Shown: positions 1 to 9,093 of the stretch, in pieces | How positions within the stretch are numbered: position 1 is the stretch's first letter | How the letters are laid out: each line of letters starts with the position of its first letter | Source: Pseudomonas graminis | Lineage (GTDB): Bacteria; Pseudomonadota; Gammaproteobacteria; Pseudomonadales; Pseudomonadaceae | Direction of reading: 5' to 3' | Length of the DNA: 64,000 bases | Assembly (NCBI RefSeq): GCF_900111735.1 | Contig: NZ_FOHW01000023.1 | Coordinates: 1 to 64,000 of the forward strand | Notes under the pieces: model-generated | Databases searched by the model: none | What the model was told of the DNA's origin: nothing | Seen by the model: the letters and a program-made list of their open reading frames with translations, nothing else | Program-made: the position numbers and the translations under genes

Positions 1-224
1 TCGAATGTACCAACCTCTTCGCGGGCAAGCGCGCTCTTGCAGAATGCGCGTCAGCCAGCAGCATCGGTGTTTCCCGCCCTGCCCCCCATGCCGACCAGGC
101 CCCCCGGTCCCACACCTTCAGGCAATCAGTTAGAACTCTTGCCTGCCCCGCGCACTCCCATGCAACAGAAGGTTACTCACTGACTACGCCAATCCGGGTC
201 CGTTGACCCGTTCGGGAGAAACAA
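1..224. other. Non-coding leader at window edge
   Basis: No open frame with coding character is seen. The last bases before position 225 contain GGGAG six bases before the ATG, the ribosome binding site of the DUF2789 gene. Confidence 0.5.
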
Positions 225-461
225 ATGGAAATCATGACGCCGTCGCTTGAGCTCTTGTTCGAACAAATGGGGCTGGAGTCCGATCAGGCCAGCATCGATT
301 CATTCGTCGCTGCGCATCAGTTGCCGGAAGGCGTGAAGGTGTCCGAAGCCGATTTCTGGACACACAATCAAGCGGCACTGCTCAAGGAAAAGATCCAGCT
401 GGATGACGATTGGGCACCCATCGTTGACGAGCTGAACGTGTTGCTGCACACGCCGACCTGA
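225..461 (+). CDS. DUF2789 family small protein
   Basis: A 78-residue acidic cytosolic protein without signal peptide or membrane segment. Sequence features (LLFEQMGLESDQASIDSF near the start, a conserved FWT around residue 44, and DDWAPIVDELN near the end) match my memory of the DUF2789 family, short proteins common in Pseudomonas and of unknown function. The ATG at 225 has GGAG six bases upstream; an in-frame ATG at 234 is a weaker option. It is monocistronic: a strong hairpin terminator follows within 20 bases. Family assignment is by motif memory; no function is proposed. Confidence 0.85.
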   Translation: MEIMTPSLELLFEQMGLESDQASIDSFVAAHQLPEGVKVSEADFWTHNQAALLKEKIQLDDDWAPIVDELNVLLHTPT

Positions 462-473
462 CCCGGCGCGGTG

Positions 474-508
474 AAAAAAAGGCGGCCCTTCGAGGCCGCC
501 CTTTTTTT
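474..508. terminator. Bidirectional rho-independent terminator
   Basis: A GGCGGCC / GGCCGCC stem with a short CTTCGA-type loop, preceded by seven A and followed by a run of T, so it can stop transcription from both sides. It ends the DUF2789 gene (plus) and the convergent DUF2235 gene (minus). Confidence 0.85.
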
Positions 509-552
509 GCCTGATGTCCCGTTATCGTGACCCATTGTTGAATGCAACCCGG

Positions 553-2025
553 TCACTGTGGATAACCGGGCTGACCGACATTGAAAAACGTCTGCCGCCC
601 GTTCTGCGCAGGTGCATGCACAAAAAGACCGTCCACCAGCGCGTCGCGACGGGCGTTGTTCCAGTGGGCCGAGCGATGGATATAGCGCTGATGCAACAAA
701 CTCAGCTCCGCGTCGCTCAACACCCCGCCCTCTCCTTTCGCGTGGCTGATCAGCTTGGCGGCGATGGGGCGCAATTCCGGTGGCAGGGTGATCTCTGCCG
801 AGTCGCGGATCGGCAAAAACGGCACACCTTCATCAGTTGCCAGCGTGTGCATCACCCGCAGGTAAACGTGGGCCAGGTGGTTGTAGACGCGCCGCTCCAG
901 CGTCACCGTCGCGACCACCGTTTTGACCCCGCGTGAGCTGCTGGCGAACCGTTCGAAGCATTCAACGCCCAGCGAGGCGCTGTCATCCGTAGGGTCGAGC
1001 AGACGCTTGGCGTCGAGGGTGGACAGCTCGGCATGGGCCTGCAGCCAGGCTTCTGTGGCGTCGTACGGCGTACTGACGCTGACCAGACTGCGGCGAGGCC
1101 GGAACAGCGACACTTTCTCCACCTCCTGGGGTTGATAGCCGCCGCCGATGTCCGAATGGCTGCCGGGCAGGACGATTTCACGGGGCCAGTCGGGTTTGAC
1201 GCTGTTGAGCACAAAGTTGCGCCGATGCTCATCGCCGGCCACCAGATGCAGCACCTGCTGCGCGCACCCGGGAGGCAGAAACAGATTGACCCGTTTATTG
1301 ACCCCATCGCGAACGCTGCCCAGATCGGAAATCCCGCCCACGGCAGCCACCGTGTCGAACAGCCCGATAACCTTCAACCGCACGCTGCCGCTGGCCCATG
1401 AGAAGCTGTCCGAGAGCGGCAGTTTGCGGGGGTCGAGCACCGGATCCAGCGCGCCCCGGGATTTTTTCAGCACTTCGTTGGCCAGATGCCGGGCCGAAGC
1501 CGCACCCCGACTGAAGCCAAACACGTCCAGCTCCAGCGCACCGATGACACAACCCGGGTTATCGCTTTCAAACATTTGAAGTTCGTCGGCAAGTTTTTTG
1601 ATGCCTCGTGACACTTTTGCCACCACGCCGGTGGTGCCGCGACCAAAGCCTTGGCCCGATACGCGGGAATCGCGCCCGCCAGAGGTAGTGCCAACGCCAC
1701 TGACATACACCGCGCCATACACATACATGCCGTCCGGGTTAACAATTGCCTTGCGCTGTTGCCTGTATAAACCGGCGAGTCTTGCGATATTGGTGGGGCT
1801 GTTGCTGTAACTGCTGCCGGGGTCAGTGTGTCGGCCGCCACATTCTTTTATATGCATGCCGCCGTTAACTTCCGACATGGCCTGACAGTCGGCGCCTATC
1901 TGGCTATTCACCCGGTTATTACCGGTCCCGTCGAAGAACACACCGAGGCGGACGGTGACTTCCTGGGCGTCGGTGCGGGAATCGGCCGACGCATGAGTAG
2001 AATTTTTCTTTGTCATTTGATTCAT
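553..2025 (-). CDS. DUF2235 (Tle-like) phospholipase domain protein
   Basis: About 490 residues. The opening block VRLGVFFDGTGNN and the nucleophile elbow GFSRGAASARHLANE are hallmarks of the DUF2235 alpha/beta-hydrolase domain, which includes the type VI secretion lipase effectors of the Tle1 group; the Ser of GFSRG is the expected nucleophile, and SHSDIGGGY downstream fits the acidic/His part of the site. There is no signal peptide, as expected for a T6SS cargo. No vgrG, PAAR, tssI-adaptor or immunity gene is adjacent, so it is an orphan. I chose the ATG at 2025 (MNQMTKK...); an ATG at 2058 is also in frame and neither has a strong Shine-Dalgarno. Effector role is inferred from family; lipase fold is well supported. 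Confidence 0.8.
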   Translation of the reverse strand: MNQMTKKNSTHASADSRTDAQEVTVRLGVFFDGTGNNRVNSQIGADCQAMSEVNGGMHIKECGGRHTDPGSSYSNSPTNIARLAGLYRQQRKAIVNPDGMYVYGAVYVSGVGTTSGGRDSRVSGQGFGRGTTGVVAKVSRGIKKLADELQMFESDNPGCVIGALELDVFGFSRGAASARHLANEVLKKSRGALDPVLDPRKLPLSDSFSWASGSVRLKVIGLFDTVAAVGGISDLGSVRDGVNKRVNLFLPPGCAQQVLHLVAGDEHRRNFVLNSVKPDWPREIVLPGSHSDIGGGYQPQEVEKVSLFRPRRSLVSVSTPYDATEAWLQAHAELSTLDAKRLLDPTDDSASLGVECFERFASSSRGVKTVVATVTLERRVYNHLAHVYLRVMHTLATDEGVPFLPIRDSAEITLPPELRPIAAKLISHAKGEGGVLSDAELSLLHQRYIHRSAHWNNARRDALVDGLFVHAPAQNGRQTFFNVGQPGYPQ

Positions 2026-2176
2026 CCGTGAGTACTGACATGAGTCCCGAACAGGCATTTACATATTCGGACATATACTCACAGGATGATCGCACTTAAC
2101 GTCCCGTCAACCGATGGAACTGCACTTCAGACGCTTCCTACTTCAATATCGGACGGTTAAATAGTTTTCCGGAGCT

Positions 2177-2252
2177 GCAAGCTACAAGTGGCAAGCTACA
2201 AGACGCCTGCTCTTAGCTTGCAGCTTGCAGCTTGCCGCTTACAACTTGCCGC
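2177..2252. repeat. AGCTTGCAGC-type intergenic inverted repeat
   Basis: Repeated copies of CAAGCTACAAG / CTTGCAGCTTGCAGCTTG form a large imperfect inverted repeat between two minus-strand genes. The pattern of reiterated AGCTTGCAGC words is a familiar non-coding repeat in Pseudomonas genomes. It directly abuts the chemoreceptor stop codon and may act as its 3' hairpin. Confidence 0.65.
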
Positions 2253-3875
2253 TCAGCTTTTCTCCGGCTTATAGCCCAGACGCAGCCCGCCCCAATGCCG
2301 TCCCTTGACCATGATAGGCACGGACAGATCGTGCATCAGTTCGCCGGTGTCGCGGGTGTAGGTCTGCAGCAGCACCGGTTGCTGGTGGCTGCCGCAGCGA
2401 ATGCCGGTGCGGTCGTCGAACTTGCGCTTGGTGCGGTTGTTGACCGCGTCGACCGCCGTGTCGCCCGTCAACGGTCGGCTGAACACCTGATTGTGGGTCG
2501 GCACGTAGCCTTGCTGTGTGCAGGCGATGGCGAAAACCATCCCCTCATGACGGGTGAGCAGCGGTTCCTGAATAGCCGGGAGCGTCTGATCGGTGTAGCG
2601 ATCGAAGCGCGTCTGGTACTTGGCCGGCGAGGTGTTGGCGATGGGCTGATAGGTGCGGTCGAACAGATCGGTCAGGCTGACCCGGCCCTGATCGATGTCC
2701 TGCTCGAACTTCGCTGCAATCTGGCTGGCGCCTTCGCGCGCGAGGTCGTAGATGCGCTGGTGATAGTCATCAAGACCCACCTGAGCGAGGCGTTCACTGA
2801 TGGTTTCCGCCTGTTCTTCCATCTGCAACGCCGACTGCGCCAGTCGCCGGGTCTGGTCATCGCTGATGGCAAGGTCGCTGCGCATTTGCTCGACGGCAAC
2901 GAACAGGCTGCTCAGTTGCTCCTGATTGGTCTGCGCGCCCCGTGCGATTTCGCCGACCTGCTGTTCTACCCCAACGGCCAGCCGGGCAATACTCGCCAGT
3001 TGCTGGCCGGTGGATTCGACCTGCGCCACGCCACCGCTCAGGTCACCCGACAACTGCCGAATCTGCTCGACCACCTGACGGGTGCGCTGCTGGATATCCA
3101 CGACCATCTCCCCGACTTCACTGGTCGCCGTCGCCGTACGCCCGGCCAGCCCGCGCACTTCATCGGCGACTACGGCAAAGCCACGGCCGTGTTCACCGGC
3201 CCGCGCCGCTTCGATGGCGGCGTTGAGGGCGAGCAGATTGGTCTGGCTGGCGATGGACTGAATCACCGCCGTGACACGCTGAATGTCTTCGCTGCGCTGG
3301 CTGAGGGCTTCGATGAGTTCACGGCTGCTGTCGGCCCGTTCACTGAGTTGGTGCATCAGGCCGATGGAAGCGTTGAGCACGTTGAGCCCGGCGCCGCTGC
3401 TCTCCCGCGCCTGGCTGGCGGCGGCCAGCGCTTGCTGGCTGAGGGTCGAGGTGGCGCGCTCGGTGGCAATCATCACGTCGGCACTGCTGACGATCTGCTC
3501 GGCCGCGTTGACTTGAGACTGCAGCTTGCCCGCCAGTTGCCTGACCGAAAACGCCACGGCCGCAGCAGACAGCGCGTTGCGGCTGGTGCTCCGGGACAGA
3601 TCACGGGTCAGGCGCGTCATGTTGTCTTCGGCCGACTCTGCCAGGGCGACCGGCGCTCGCCCCGAAAAAAATCGCGGCACCCACAACAGCAACAGCGCAA
3701 CGGGGAGGCACAGGTAGACGGACACATTACCCCAGGCCATCGCCGCGAACAGCAGACACAGCCCAAGGCTTTGCAGGGCGGGCGTCAGCCAGCGAGAACC
3801 GGTAACGACCTGCTGGTCGGCATCCCCGTGCGTCGGGTGAAAGGGTGTTGCTGCGTGACGACCTTTCGCATCCAT
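2253..3875 (-). CDS. Methyl-accepting chemotaxis protein with C-terminal sensor region
   Basis: 540 residues. The N-terminal about 60 residues hold hydrophobic membrane segments (LQSLGLCLLFAAMAW and VSVYLCLPVALLLLW) with almost no periplasmic domain. The signalling domain follows, with the invariant hairpin (IASQTNLLALNAAIEAARAG, then GRGFAVVADEVRGLAGRT). Unusually, about 150 residues follow the signalling domain, including YQPIANTSPAKYQTRFDRY and a final HWGGLRLGYKP, which looks like a cytosolic Cache/PAS-like sensor placed at the C terminus. The frame is open to 4181 but that part overlaps the dksA-like gene and lacks coding character; ATG 3875 has AGGG upstream. Ligand unknown. Confidence 0.9.
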   Translation of the reverse strand: MDAKGRHAATPFHPTHGDADQQVVTGSRWLTPALQSLGLCLLFAAMAWGNVSVYLCLPVALLLLWVPRFFSGRAPVALAESAEDNMTRLTRDLSRSTSRNALSAAAVAFSVRQLAGKLQSQVNAAEQIVSSADVMIATERATSTLSQQALAAASQARESSGAGLNVLNASIGLMHQLSERADSSRELIEALSQRSEDIQRVTAVIQSIASQTNLLALNAAIEAARAGEHGRGFAVVADEVRGLAGRTATATSEVGEMVVDIQQRTRQVVEQIRQLSGDLSGGVAQVESTGQQLASIARLAVGVEQQVGEIARGAQTNQEQLSSLFVAVEQMRSDLAISDDQTRRLAQSALQMEEQAETISERLAQVGLDDYHQRIYDLAREGASQIAAKFEQDIDQGRVSLTDLFDRTYQPIANTSPAKYQTRFDRYTDQTLPAIQEPLLTRHEGMVFAIACTQQGYVPTHNQVFSRPLTGDTAVDAVNNRTKRKFDDRTGIRCGSHQQPVLLQTYTRDTGELMHDLSVPIMVKGRHWGGLRLGYKPEKS

Positions 3876-4060
3876 GTCCGGGACCTGCCCTGCTTTCGTT
3901 ATTGTGAAAGCATTAAACGCCCAAATAGCGGCCATGCGCCATGAGTCATTGGTGGTAGTCGGTCGGAATGTGCTGCGAAGGGAGGGTGAGACGATCAGCG
4001 CGTAAACGGTGCGCAAGGGAACGGCTCGACCACCCGTTGCGGGCGGTCGAACCCGATGGA

Positions 4061-4465
4061 TCACGCCTGACGCTGGTGGCGGTCGATCTGCTCGTGACGT
4101 TCCTGAGCTTCGATGCAGTACTTGGTGGTCGGGCTGATCAGCAGGCGCTTGAGGCCAATCGGCTCGCCGCTGTCTTCGCACCAGCCGAAGCTGTCGTCAG
4201 CGATGCGGCTCAAGGCCATTTCCAGCTGTGGCAGCATGCGCTGGTCGCGGTCAATCACGTTCACCAGCCAGTGACGCTCTTCTTCGACGGAAGCTGCGTC
4301 GGCAGGGTCAGCCGGGGTGTCCAGGCTTTCGATCGCGATACGGCTCTGCTCGATGCGCGCGTGGATTTCGACTTTCATGGCTTGCAACAGGTCGACGAAG
4401 AACGCGTGCTGCTCGGCGTTCATGTAGTCATCGGCCGGCATCGCCAGCAACTTTTCCTTGGTCAT
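4061..4465 (-). CDS. DksA/TraR family protein with two of four cysteines
   Basis: 134 residues: an acidic helical N-terminal half (coiled-coil region, about 20-90) then a zinc-finger-like segment GWCEDSGEPIGLKRLL...KYCIEAQERHE. DksA proteins bind the RNA polymerase secondary channel and, with ppGpp, adjust stable-RNA and amino-acid promoters. Classical DksA has two CxxC pairs; here each pair has one Cys (C-x-x-S and C-x-x-A), as in the zinc-independent DksA2 type known from Pseudomonas aeruginosa. It is therefore probably a paralogue rather than the housekeeping DksA. Start ATG 4465. It is followed at some distance by the chemoreceptor gene on the same strand; no clear operon. Confidence 0.85.
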   Translation of the reverse strand: MTKEKLLAMPADDYMNAEQHAFFVDLLQAMKVEIHARIEQSRIAIESLDTPADPADAASVEEERHWLVNVIDRDQRMLPQLEMALSRIADDSFGWCEDSGEPIGLKRLLISPTTKYCIEAQERHEQIDRHQRQA

Positions 4466-4757
4466 TGATTTCTCTATAAAAAAACGTGCATTAAGGCGAT
4501 CTCAAAGGTGCGCCTCAACCTGGCATTAAACGCGCCGTAGTCTCGAAGCGCCGCTTGGCACTCAATTTACGAGGGGCGGCAGTCTAAGGCCGGGTTCGGT
4601 ACTCGGCAACATAATTGATCAGGATTCGTCCAACAAGGGCTTGAATACCCGGTGGCGTTGGGTCGCGCCGGGGTTTTATTGCACACTTCGCCCGGCGTGG
4701 GCGTCCTCAAAAAGAGGCAGATGGTGTCTGACCGGCCGTGGCGTGATCGGTTCAAAC
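4466..4757. other. Intergenic region between dksA-like gene and iatP
   Basis: About 290 bases without a credible gene. It must contain the promoter of the dksA-like gene; I see no clear operator or repeat. Confidence 0.5.
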
Positions 4758-4759
4758 CG

Positions 4760-4793
4760 ATAAAAAAACGAAAAGGGCCTGCGAACAGGCCCT
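4760..4793 (-). terminator. Terminator of the inositol uptake genes
   Basis: On the minus strand GGGCCTG-TTCG-CAGGCCC is followed by TTTTCGTTTTTTT. This strong stem with U-tract lies about 20 bases after the iatP stop and ends the ibpA-iatA-iatP unit. Confidence 0.85.
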
Positions 4794-4814
4794 TTGTATT
4801 AACGCATGCTCGAC

Positions 4815-5843
4815 TCAGCGCTTGAGCTTGCGCTTGTTGCGGTACTGATCGATGACCACGGCGACGACGATGATCAGGCCTTTGATGATGTCCTGCACGT
4901 AGGCATCCACGCCGACAAAGGTAAAGCCGCTGGCCATGACCCCGAGGATCAGCGCGCCGATGACGGTGCCGGTGATCCGGCCGACGCCACCGGCCAGGCT
5001 GGTGCCGCCGATCACCGCCGCCGCGATGGCGTCCAGCTCGTAGGAAACGCCCATGCCGGCCTGCCCCGTGGCCGCCCGCGCCGAGGCCACTACCCCGGCC
5101 AGCCCGGCCAACAGACCGGCAATGCTGTAGACGATCACCAGATGACGCTTGACGTTGATCCCCGAGGTGCGCGCCGCCTGCATGTTGCCGCCGATGGCAT
5201 AGGTGTATTTGCCGTATTTGGTGTAACGCAGGGCGATGTGAAAGATGACCGCAACCACCAGAAAGATGATGACCGGCATGGCGCCCTGGCCAATCGCGGT
5301 GTAGGAATCGTTCAGCATGCTGACGGGCTGGCCGCCGGTGTAATAGCGCGCCAGCCCCCGCGCCGACACCATCATGCCCAGTGTGGCAATGAACGGAGGG
5401 ATCCCGGTAATGGCGATGATGCTGCCGTTGATGGCCCCGGCGAGCAGGCCCACCCCAAGTCCGGCGATGACCGGCGCCCACACCGGCAGATCGGTCAGCG
5501 ACGGAAACACCGCGCGGGTGTAATCCGACGATTGCGCCAGGCTGGCGGCAATCATCGCCGAGAGCGCCAGCACCGAGCCTGACGACAAGTCGATGCCGGT
5601 GGTGATGATGACCTGGGTGACGCCGATGGCAAGCAGGCCGATGATCGAGACCTGCAGAATCATCAGCACCAGCCGCTGGGAGTTCATCAGAAAGCTCTGA
5701 TCACGGACGATCCAGCCGAACAGCTCGAAAATCAGGCCGATGCCAATCAGCACCAGAAAGATGCTCAGTTCAGTGGGCATCCGGCGCTTGTGCTTGCGAG
5801 GCGCCAGCGCGGGTTTGTTTTCCAGCATCGTGTTCATCTTCAT
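4815..5843 (-). CDS. iatP: Inositol/sugar ABC transporter permease
   Basis: 342 residues, a BPD_transp_2 (RbsC-type) permease with about 8-10 membrane helices after a basic cytosolic N terminus (PRKHKRRMPTELS). The signature TTGIDLSSGSVLAL and the EAA-like loop GGTSLAGGVGRI are clear. It would form the inner-membrane channel for a monosaccharide-like ligand. Its position after iatA and ibpA and beside iol catabolic genes points to myo-inositol, as in the Caulobacter IatP/IatA/IbpA system; on sequence alone it could be any RbsC relative. A strong terminator follows. Confidence 0.88.
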   Translation of the reverse strand: MKMNTMLENKPALAPRKHKRRMPTELSIFLVLIGIGLIFELFGWIVRDQSFLMNSQRLVLMILQVSIIGLLAIGVTQVIITTGIDLSSGSVLALSAMIAASLAQSSDYTRAVFPSLTDLPVWAPVIAGLGVGLLAGAINGSIIAITGIPPFIATLGMMVSARGLARYYTGGQPVSMLNDSYTAIGQGAMPVIIFLVVAVIFHIALRYTKYGKYTYAIGGNMQAARTSGINVKRHLVIVYSIAGLLAGLAGVVASARAATGQAGMGVSYELDAIAAAVIGGTSLAGGVGRITGTVIGALILGVMASGFTFVGVDAYVQDIIKGLIIVVAVVIDQYRNKRKLKR

Positions 5844-5947
5844 GTGTGCCTCTTGTTCTTTTTCGACCCGACTGGGGCATTACGGCTGGGGCGTGGCGCA
5901 GTGCTCGAATCGGCGCTTCAGTCGCCAGATATCTGGTGAACGGGGAG

Positions 5948-7510
5948 TCAGTGAACAGGGTTTCCGGACGCCAGGTGCATGACCCGTTCCTGGGTGGCTT
6001 CGGCACGGTCAAGGGTGCCCATCATTTCGCCTTCGTGCATGACCATGACCCGGTCGCTCATGCCCAGCACTTCCGGCAGCTCGGAAGAGATCATGATCAC
6101 CGCCATGCCTTCGCTGGCGAGCAGGGAGATCAGCCGATAGATCTCGGCCTTGGCGCCGACGTCGATGCCGCGGGTGGGCTCATCGAGAATCAGCACTCGC
6201 GGGTTGGTCATCAGCCAGCGCGCCAGCAAGGCTTTCTGCTGATTGCCGCCGGACAGCGTGTCGATGCACTGCTCAAGGGATGGCGTTTTCACCCGCAGCT
6301 TCTTGCACATGTCTTCGCACAGCACACGCAGGGCTTTCTGGTGGACAAAACCGTTGCCAACGTAATGGGGCAACACCGCCATTTCCATGTTTTCCAGCAC
6401 CGACAGGCACGGAAACAGGCCGCTGAGCTTGCGATCTTCGGTCAGCAGCGCAAAGCCTTTCTCGATGGCGAAGTGCGGGTCGCTGACACGGATCGGCGTG
6501 CCGTCGAGGAGGATTTCTCCCCGTGTACTCGGCGTGATGCCGAAGATCGTTTCAGCGACGTTAGTGCGCCCCGAGCCCATCAGCCCGGCGATGCCCAGCA
6601 CTTCACCGGCGTGCAGGTCGAATGACACGCCTTCGAACACACCGTCCAGAGACAGGTCGCGCACCGACAGCAGCAACTTGCCCACCGGCTGATCGCGTTC
6701 TGGAAACAGCTGGGTCAGTTCACGGCCGACCATCATCGAAATCAGGCTGTCACCGTTCATGCTGTCGGCCCGCTGCAGGCCGATGTAGGCGCCGTCACGG
6801 AACACCGCCACTTCATCGGCGATGGCGAACACTTCGTTCATCTTGTGGGTGATGTAGATGATGCCCTTACCCTGTGCGCGCAGGTCGGCAATGATCGAAA
6901 ACAGGTGCGCCACCTCCGTCTCGGTAATGGCGGAGGTCGGCTCGTCCATGATCAACACGTCGGAGTCGTAGGAAACCGCCTTGGCGATCTCGACCATCTG
7001 CCGTTCGGCGATGCTCAGGTTGCCGACCTGCTCTTCAGGATCGAGGTTGATGCGCAGGCGTTCGAGCAATTCTGCCGTGCAGCGGTGCATCGCGCGGTGG
7101 TCGACCATGTGCAGGCCGTTGAGCTGCTCGCGGCCGATCCAGATATTCTCGGCGATGCTCATGTGGGGCATCAGGTTGAGCTCCTGATGGATCATGGCAA
7201 TGCCCGACTGCAGCGCCGCCAGCGGCGACTGGAACACCACCGGCTTGCCGCGCAGGCGGATTTCGCCGGTGTCGGGCTGGTAGATGCCGGCGATGATTTT
7301 CATCAGCGTGGACTTGCCCGCACCGTTCTCGCCCATCAGCGCCAGTACGCTGCCGGGGCGCACGCGCAGTTGCACGTTGTCCAGCGCCACCACCCCGGGG
7401 AAGCCCTTGCTGATGTTGGTGATCTCCAGCAGATAAGGGTGCTCGGCGTCGTTCGCCGTCCCGGAGACGGGCGGGTTCGTTGAAGCCGAAGCGGTTGTGG
7501 AAGCGAACAT
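5948..7510 (-). CDS. iatA: Inositol/sugar ABC transporter ATP-binding protein
   Basis: About 520 residues with two ABC modules, as in RbsA/MglA/IatA. Module 1 has a full Walker A (GENGAGKST), a signature loop changed to LSIAERQ and Walker B LIMDEPTSA. Module 2 has a degenerate P-loop (GLMGSGRT) but intact LSGGNQQK and LILDEPTRGID, the usual asymmetry of this family. The frame is open to 7549, but ATG 7510 has GAGGAG nine bases upstream and is the better start. It lies between ibpA and iatP, all on the minus strand, and should energise inositol uptake. Confidence 0.9.
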   Translation of the reverse strand: MFASTTASASTNPPVSGTANDAEHPYLLEITNISKGFPGVVALDNVQLRVRPGSVLALMGENGAGKSTLMKIIAGIYQPDTGEIRLRGKPVVFQSPLAALQSGIAMIHQELNLMPHMSIAENIWIGREQLNGLHMVDHRAMHRCTAELLERLRINLDPEEQVGNLSIAERQMVEIAKAVSYDSDVLIMDEPTSAITETEVAHLFSIIADLRAQGKGIIYITHKMNEVFAIADEVAVFRDGAYIGLQRADSMNGDSLISMMVGRELTQLFPERDQPVGKLLLSVRDLSLDGVFEGVSFDLHAGEVLGIAGLMGSGRTNVAETIFGITPSTRGEILLDGTPIRVSDPHFAIEKGFALLTEDRKLSGLFPCLSVLENMEMAVLPHYVGNGFVHQKALRVLCEDMCKKLRVKTPSLEQCIDTLSGGNQQKALLARWLMTNPRVLILDEPTRGIDVGAKAEIYRLISLLASEGMAVIMISSELPEVLGMSDRVMVMHEGEMMGTLDRAEATQERVMHLASGNPVH

Positions 7511-7595
7511 GGTCACAGGCTCCTCGGGTGACAGGGTCGGCAGAGGCACGGCCGGGCCGTGGTCTGCCGGGTGTCAGTCGGTGTGAGGTGAGCGG

Positions 7596-8522
7596 TTATT
7601 TGAAGGTATTGACGTTGTCCGGCGTGATCAGCTTGAAAGGGATCACGATGGCCTGTTCGGGCAGCGTTTCCTTCTTCGCCAGTTTCACGGCCGCATCAAT
7701 TGCGCCCTCGCCCTGACCCTTGGCGTCCTGGAAAACCGAGACAGAGAGGTCGCCCTTCTTCACGGCGCTCAGGCCATCCGGTGTGCCGTCGACGCCGGCC
7801 ACAAACACCTCCCCTTTCTTGCCCGCCTGCTTAAGTGCCATGGCCGCGCCGATGGCCATTTCGTCGTTGTTGGAGATGACCGCTTTGAAGTCGCCGCCCT
7901 GGGTCAGCCAGTCATTGGTGACGTCCATCCCCTTCTGCCGCTGCCAGGCGCCGGTCTGCTCCTGGGTGACTTTGATGTTGGGGTAGTTTTTCAGGACTTC
8001 TTTCACGCCCGCCGTGCGGTCGCGGGTGGAGTTGTTGGCCAGCTCACCGAGCAAGATGACGACATTGCCTTTGCCGTCCATCTTCTTGGCCAGGTATTCC
8101 ATCTGCATGCGCCCGGCTTCCTTGTCGTCGGAGGTCACGGAAGCAACGCCTGCGGGCAGTTTCGGATCGTCCGGGCGGCGGTTGACGTAAACCAGCGGGA
8201 CGCCGGCGGCCGTGGCCATCTTGGTGATGCGGTTGGTCGCCTCGGTGTCGACCGGGTTGACGATGAGCGCATCGACTTTTTTGCCGATCAGCTCTTGCAC
8301 CTGATCGAGCTGTTTGTTCACGTCATTGCGGCCATCGACGAACTGCAGATCGACGCCGCCCATGGCTTTTACTTTCTTGTCCATGTCCTCGCGCATGTAG
8401 GTCAGGTAAGTGTCATCGAACTGCGACATGGACACGCCGATCTTCAGGTCGGCGGCCAGGGTGGCGCCGCTGCTCAACATCAGGGCCAGGGCGAGTGAGG
8501 TGAAACGGAGCGGGGTATTCAT
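7596..8522 (-). CDS. ibpA: Periplasmic inositol/sugar-binding protein
   Basis: 308 residues. Signal peptide MNTPLRFTSLALALMLSS...ATLAA, then a peripla_BP_4 fold of the ribose-binding group (KIGVSMSQFDDTYLTYM, VDALIVNPVDTEATN, VFVAGVDGTPDGL). It captures the ligand in the periplasm for IatP/IatA. The open frame continues upstream to 8702, but ATG 8522 carries GGAGAAAG upstream and begins the signal peptide. A candidate IolR operator region lies about 450 bases upstream (8973-9022). Inositol specificity is inferred from the neighbouring iol genes. Confidence 0.88.
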   Translation of the reverse strand: MNTPLRFTSLALALMLSSGATLAADLKIGVSMSQFDDTYLTYMREDMDKKVKAMGGVDLQFVDGRNDVNKQLDQVQELIGKKVDALIVNPVDTEATNRITKMATAAGVPLVYVNRRPDDPKLPAGVASVTSDDKEAGRMQMEYLAKKMDGKGNVVILLGELANNSTRDRTAGVKEVLKNYPNIKVTQEQTGAWQRQKGMDVTNDWLTQGGDFKAVISNNDEMAIGAAMALKQAGKKGEVFVAGVDGTPDGLSAVKKGDLSVSVFQDAKGQGEGAIDAAVKLAKKETLPEQAIVIPFKLITPDNVNTFK

Positions 8523-9093
8523 GAACGGTCTTTCTCCAGATTCTTGTTGTTGTAGTGGCAGGAATAACGACTGCTGGAGGTGCTGATACTTAGCGCGGAG
8601 CCATTGGCGCCGTGTCTGAGAGATGCGCGACCGACCCGCCCGATGGCCCGCACACCACAACGCCGCGGCTTTGGACGCAGAGCACGTGAGCGATGGTTTC
8701 AAGGGCGGATTCGAAGGCGGATTCGAAGGCGGGGGCAGCGTTGATCAATCTGCGGGCTACAGTGTGGAAAAGCGCGTGGGAAACAGCTCGGGGAATGGCG
8801 GGAAGCGCGAGTAAGAAGGGACGGCAAGCCTTGGCGGCTGATCTGAAGATGTTCATCGGCGGTACCTGTCTGCGATTGGCTTTCTTGTTTTTGTGTCGCG
8901 CGTCCGGCCTGCTGCCGGGAGACCCGGCACCAGGCGCTGACGGCGATCGTCGGCAACCTGGAAATGACTCTATTGGAAAATAATTTCTACTTCAACAGCT
9001 TTTAGAATTAATTTCTATTTTCGTTCTGATGCGCCACGTCCGAACTATCGGAAGGTGTTGCGCAGTGCCTCACAGGGCACCCGCGTGCGCTTT
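8523..9093. other. 570-base intergenic region upstream of ibpA
   Basis: No convincing gene. The first part is GC-rich and holds a short tandem GGCGGATTCGAA repeat (8704-8731). The distal part (8970-9025) turns sharply AT-rich and carries the operator-like repeats annotated separately. An 88-residue minus frame (8590-8856) lacks family likeness and was not called. Confidence 0.5.
8973..9022. promoter_or_regulatory. Candidate IolR operator region (ibpA promoter)
   Basis: The exact 9-mer TAATTTCTA occurs twice, at 8981-8989 and 9009-9017, 28 bases apart. The first copy, TTGGAAAATAATTTCTAC (8973-8990), matches 13 of 18 positions of the perfect palindrome GTGGAATATTTATTCCAC located between iolC and iolR, and the 11-mer GAAAATAATTT (8976-8986) recurs exactly, inverted, at 17835-17845. 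This suggests one regulator, most simply the RpiR-type IolR, at both sites. Inference from sequence sharing only. Confidence 0.55.

Noticed and set aside
8590..8856. 88-residue minus frame between ibpA and the iolG-like gene
   Set aside because: Low-complexity FESAFES repeat from the tandem DNA repeat, no ribosome site or recognised motif.
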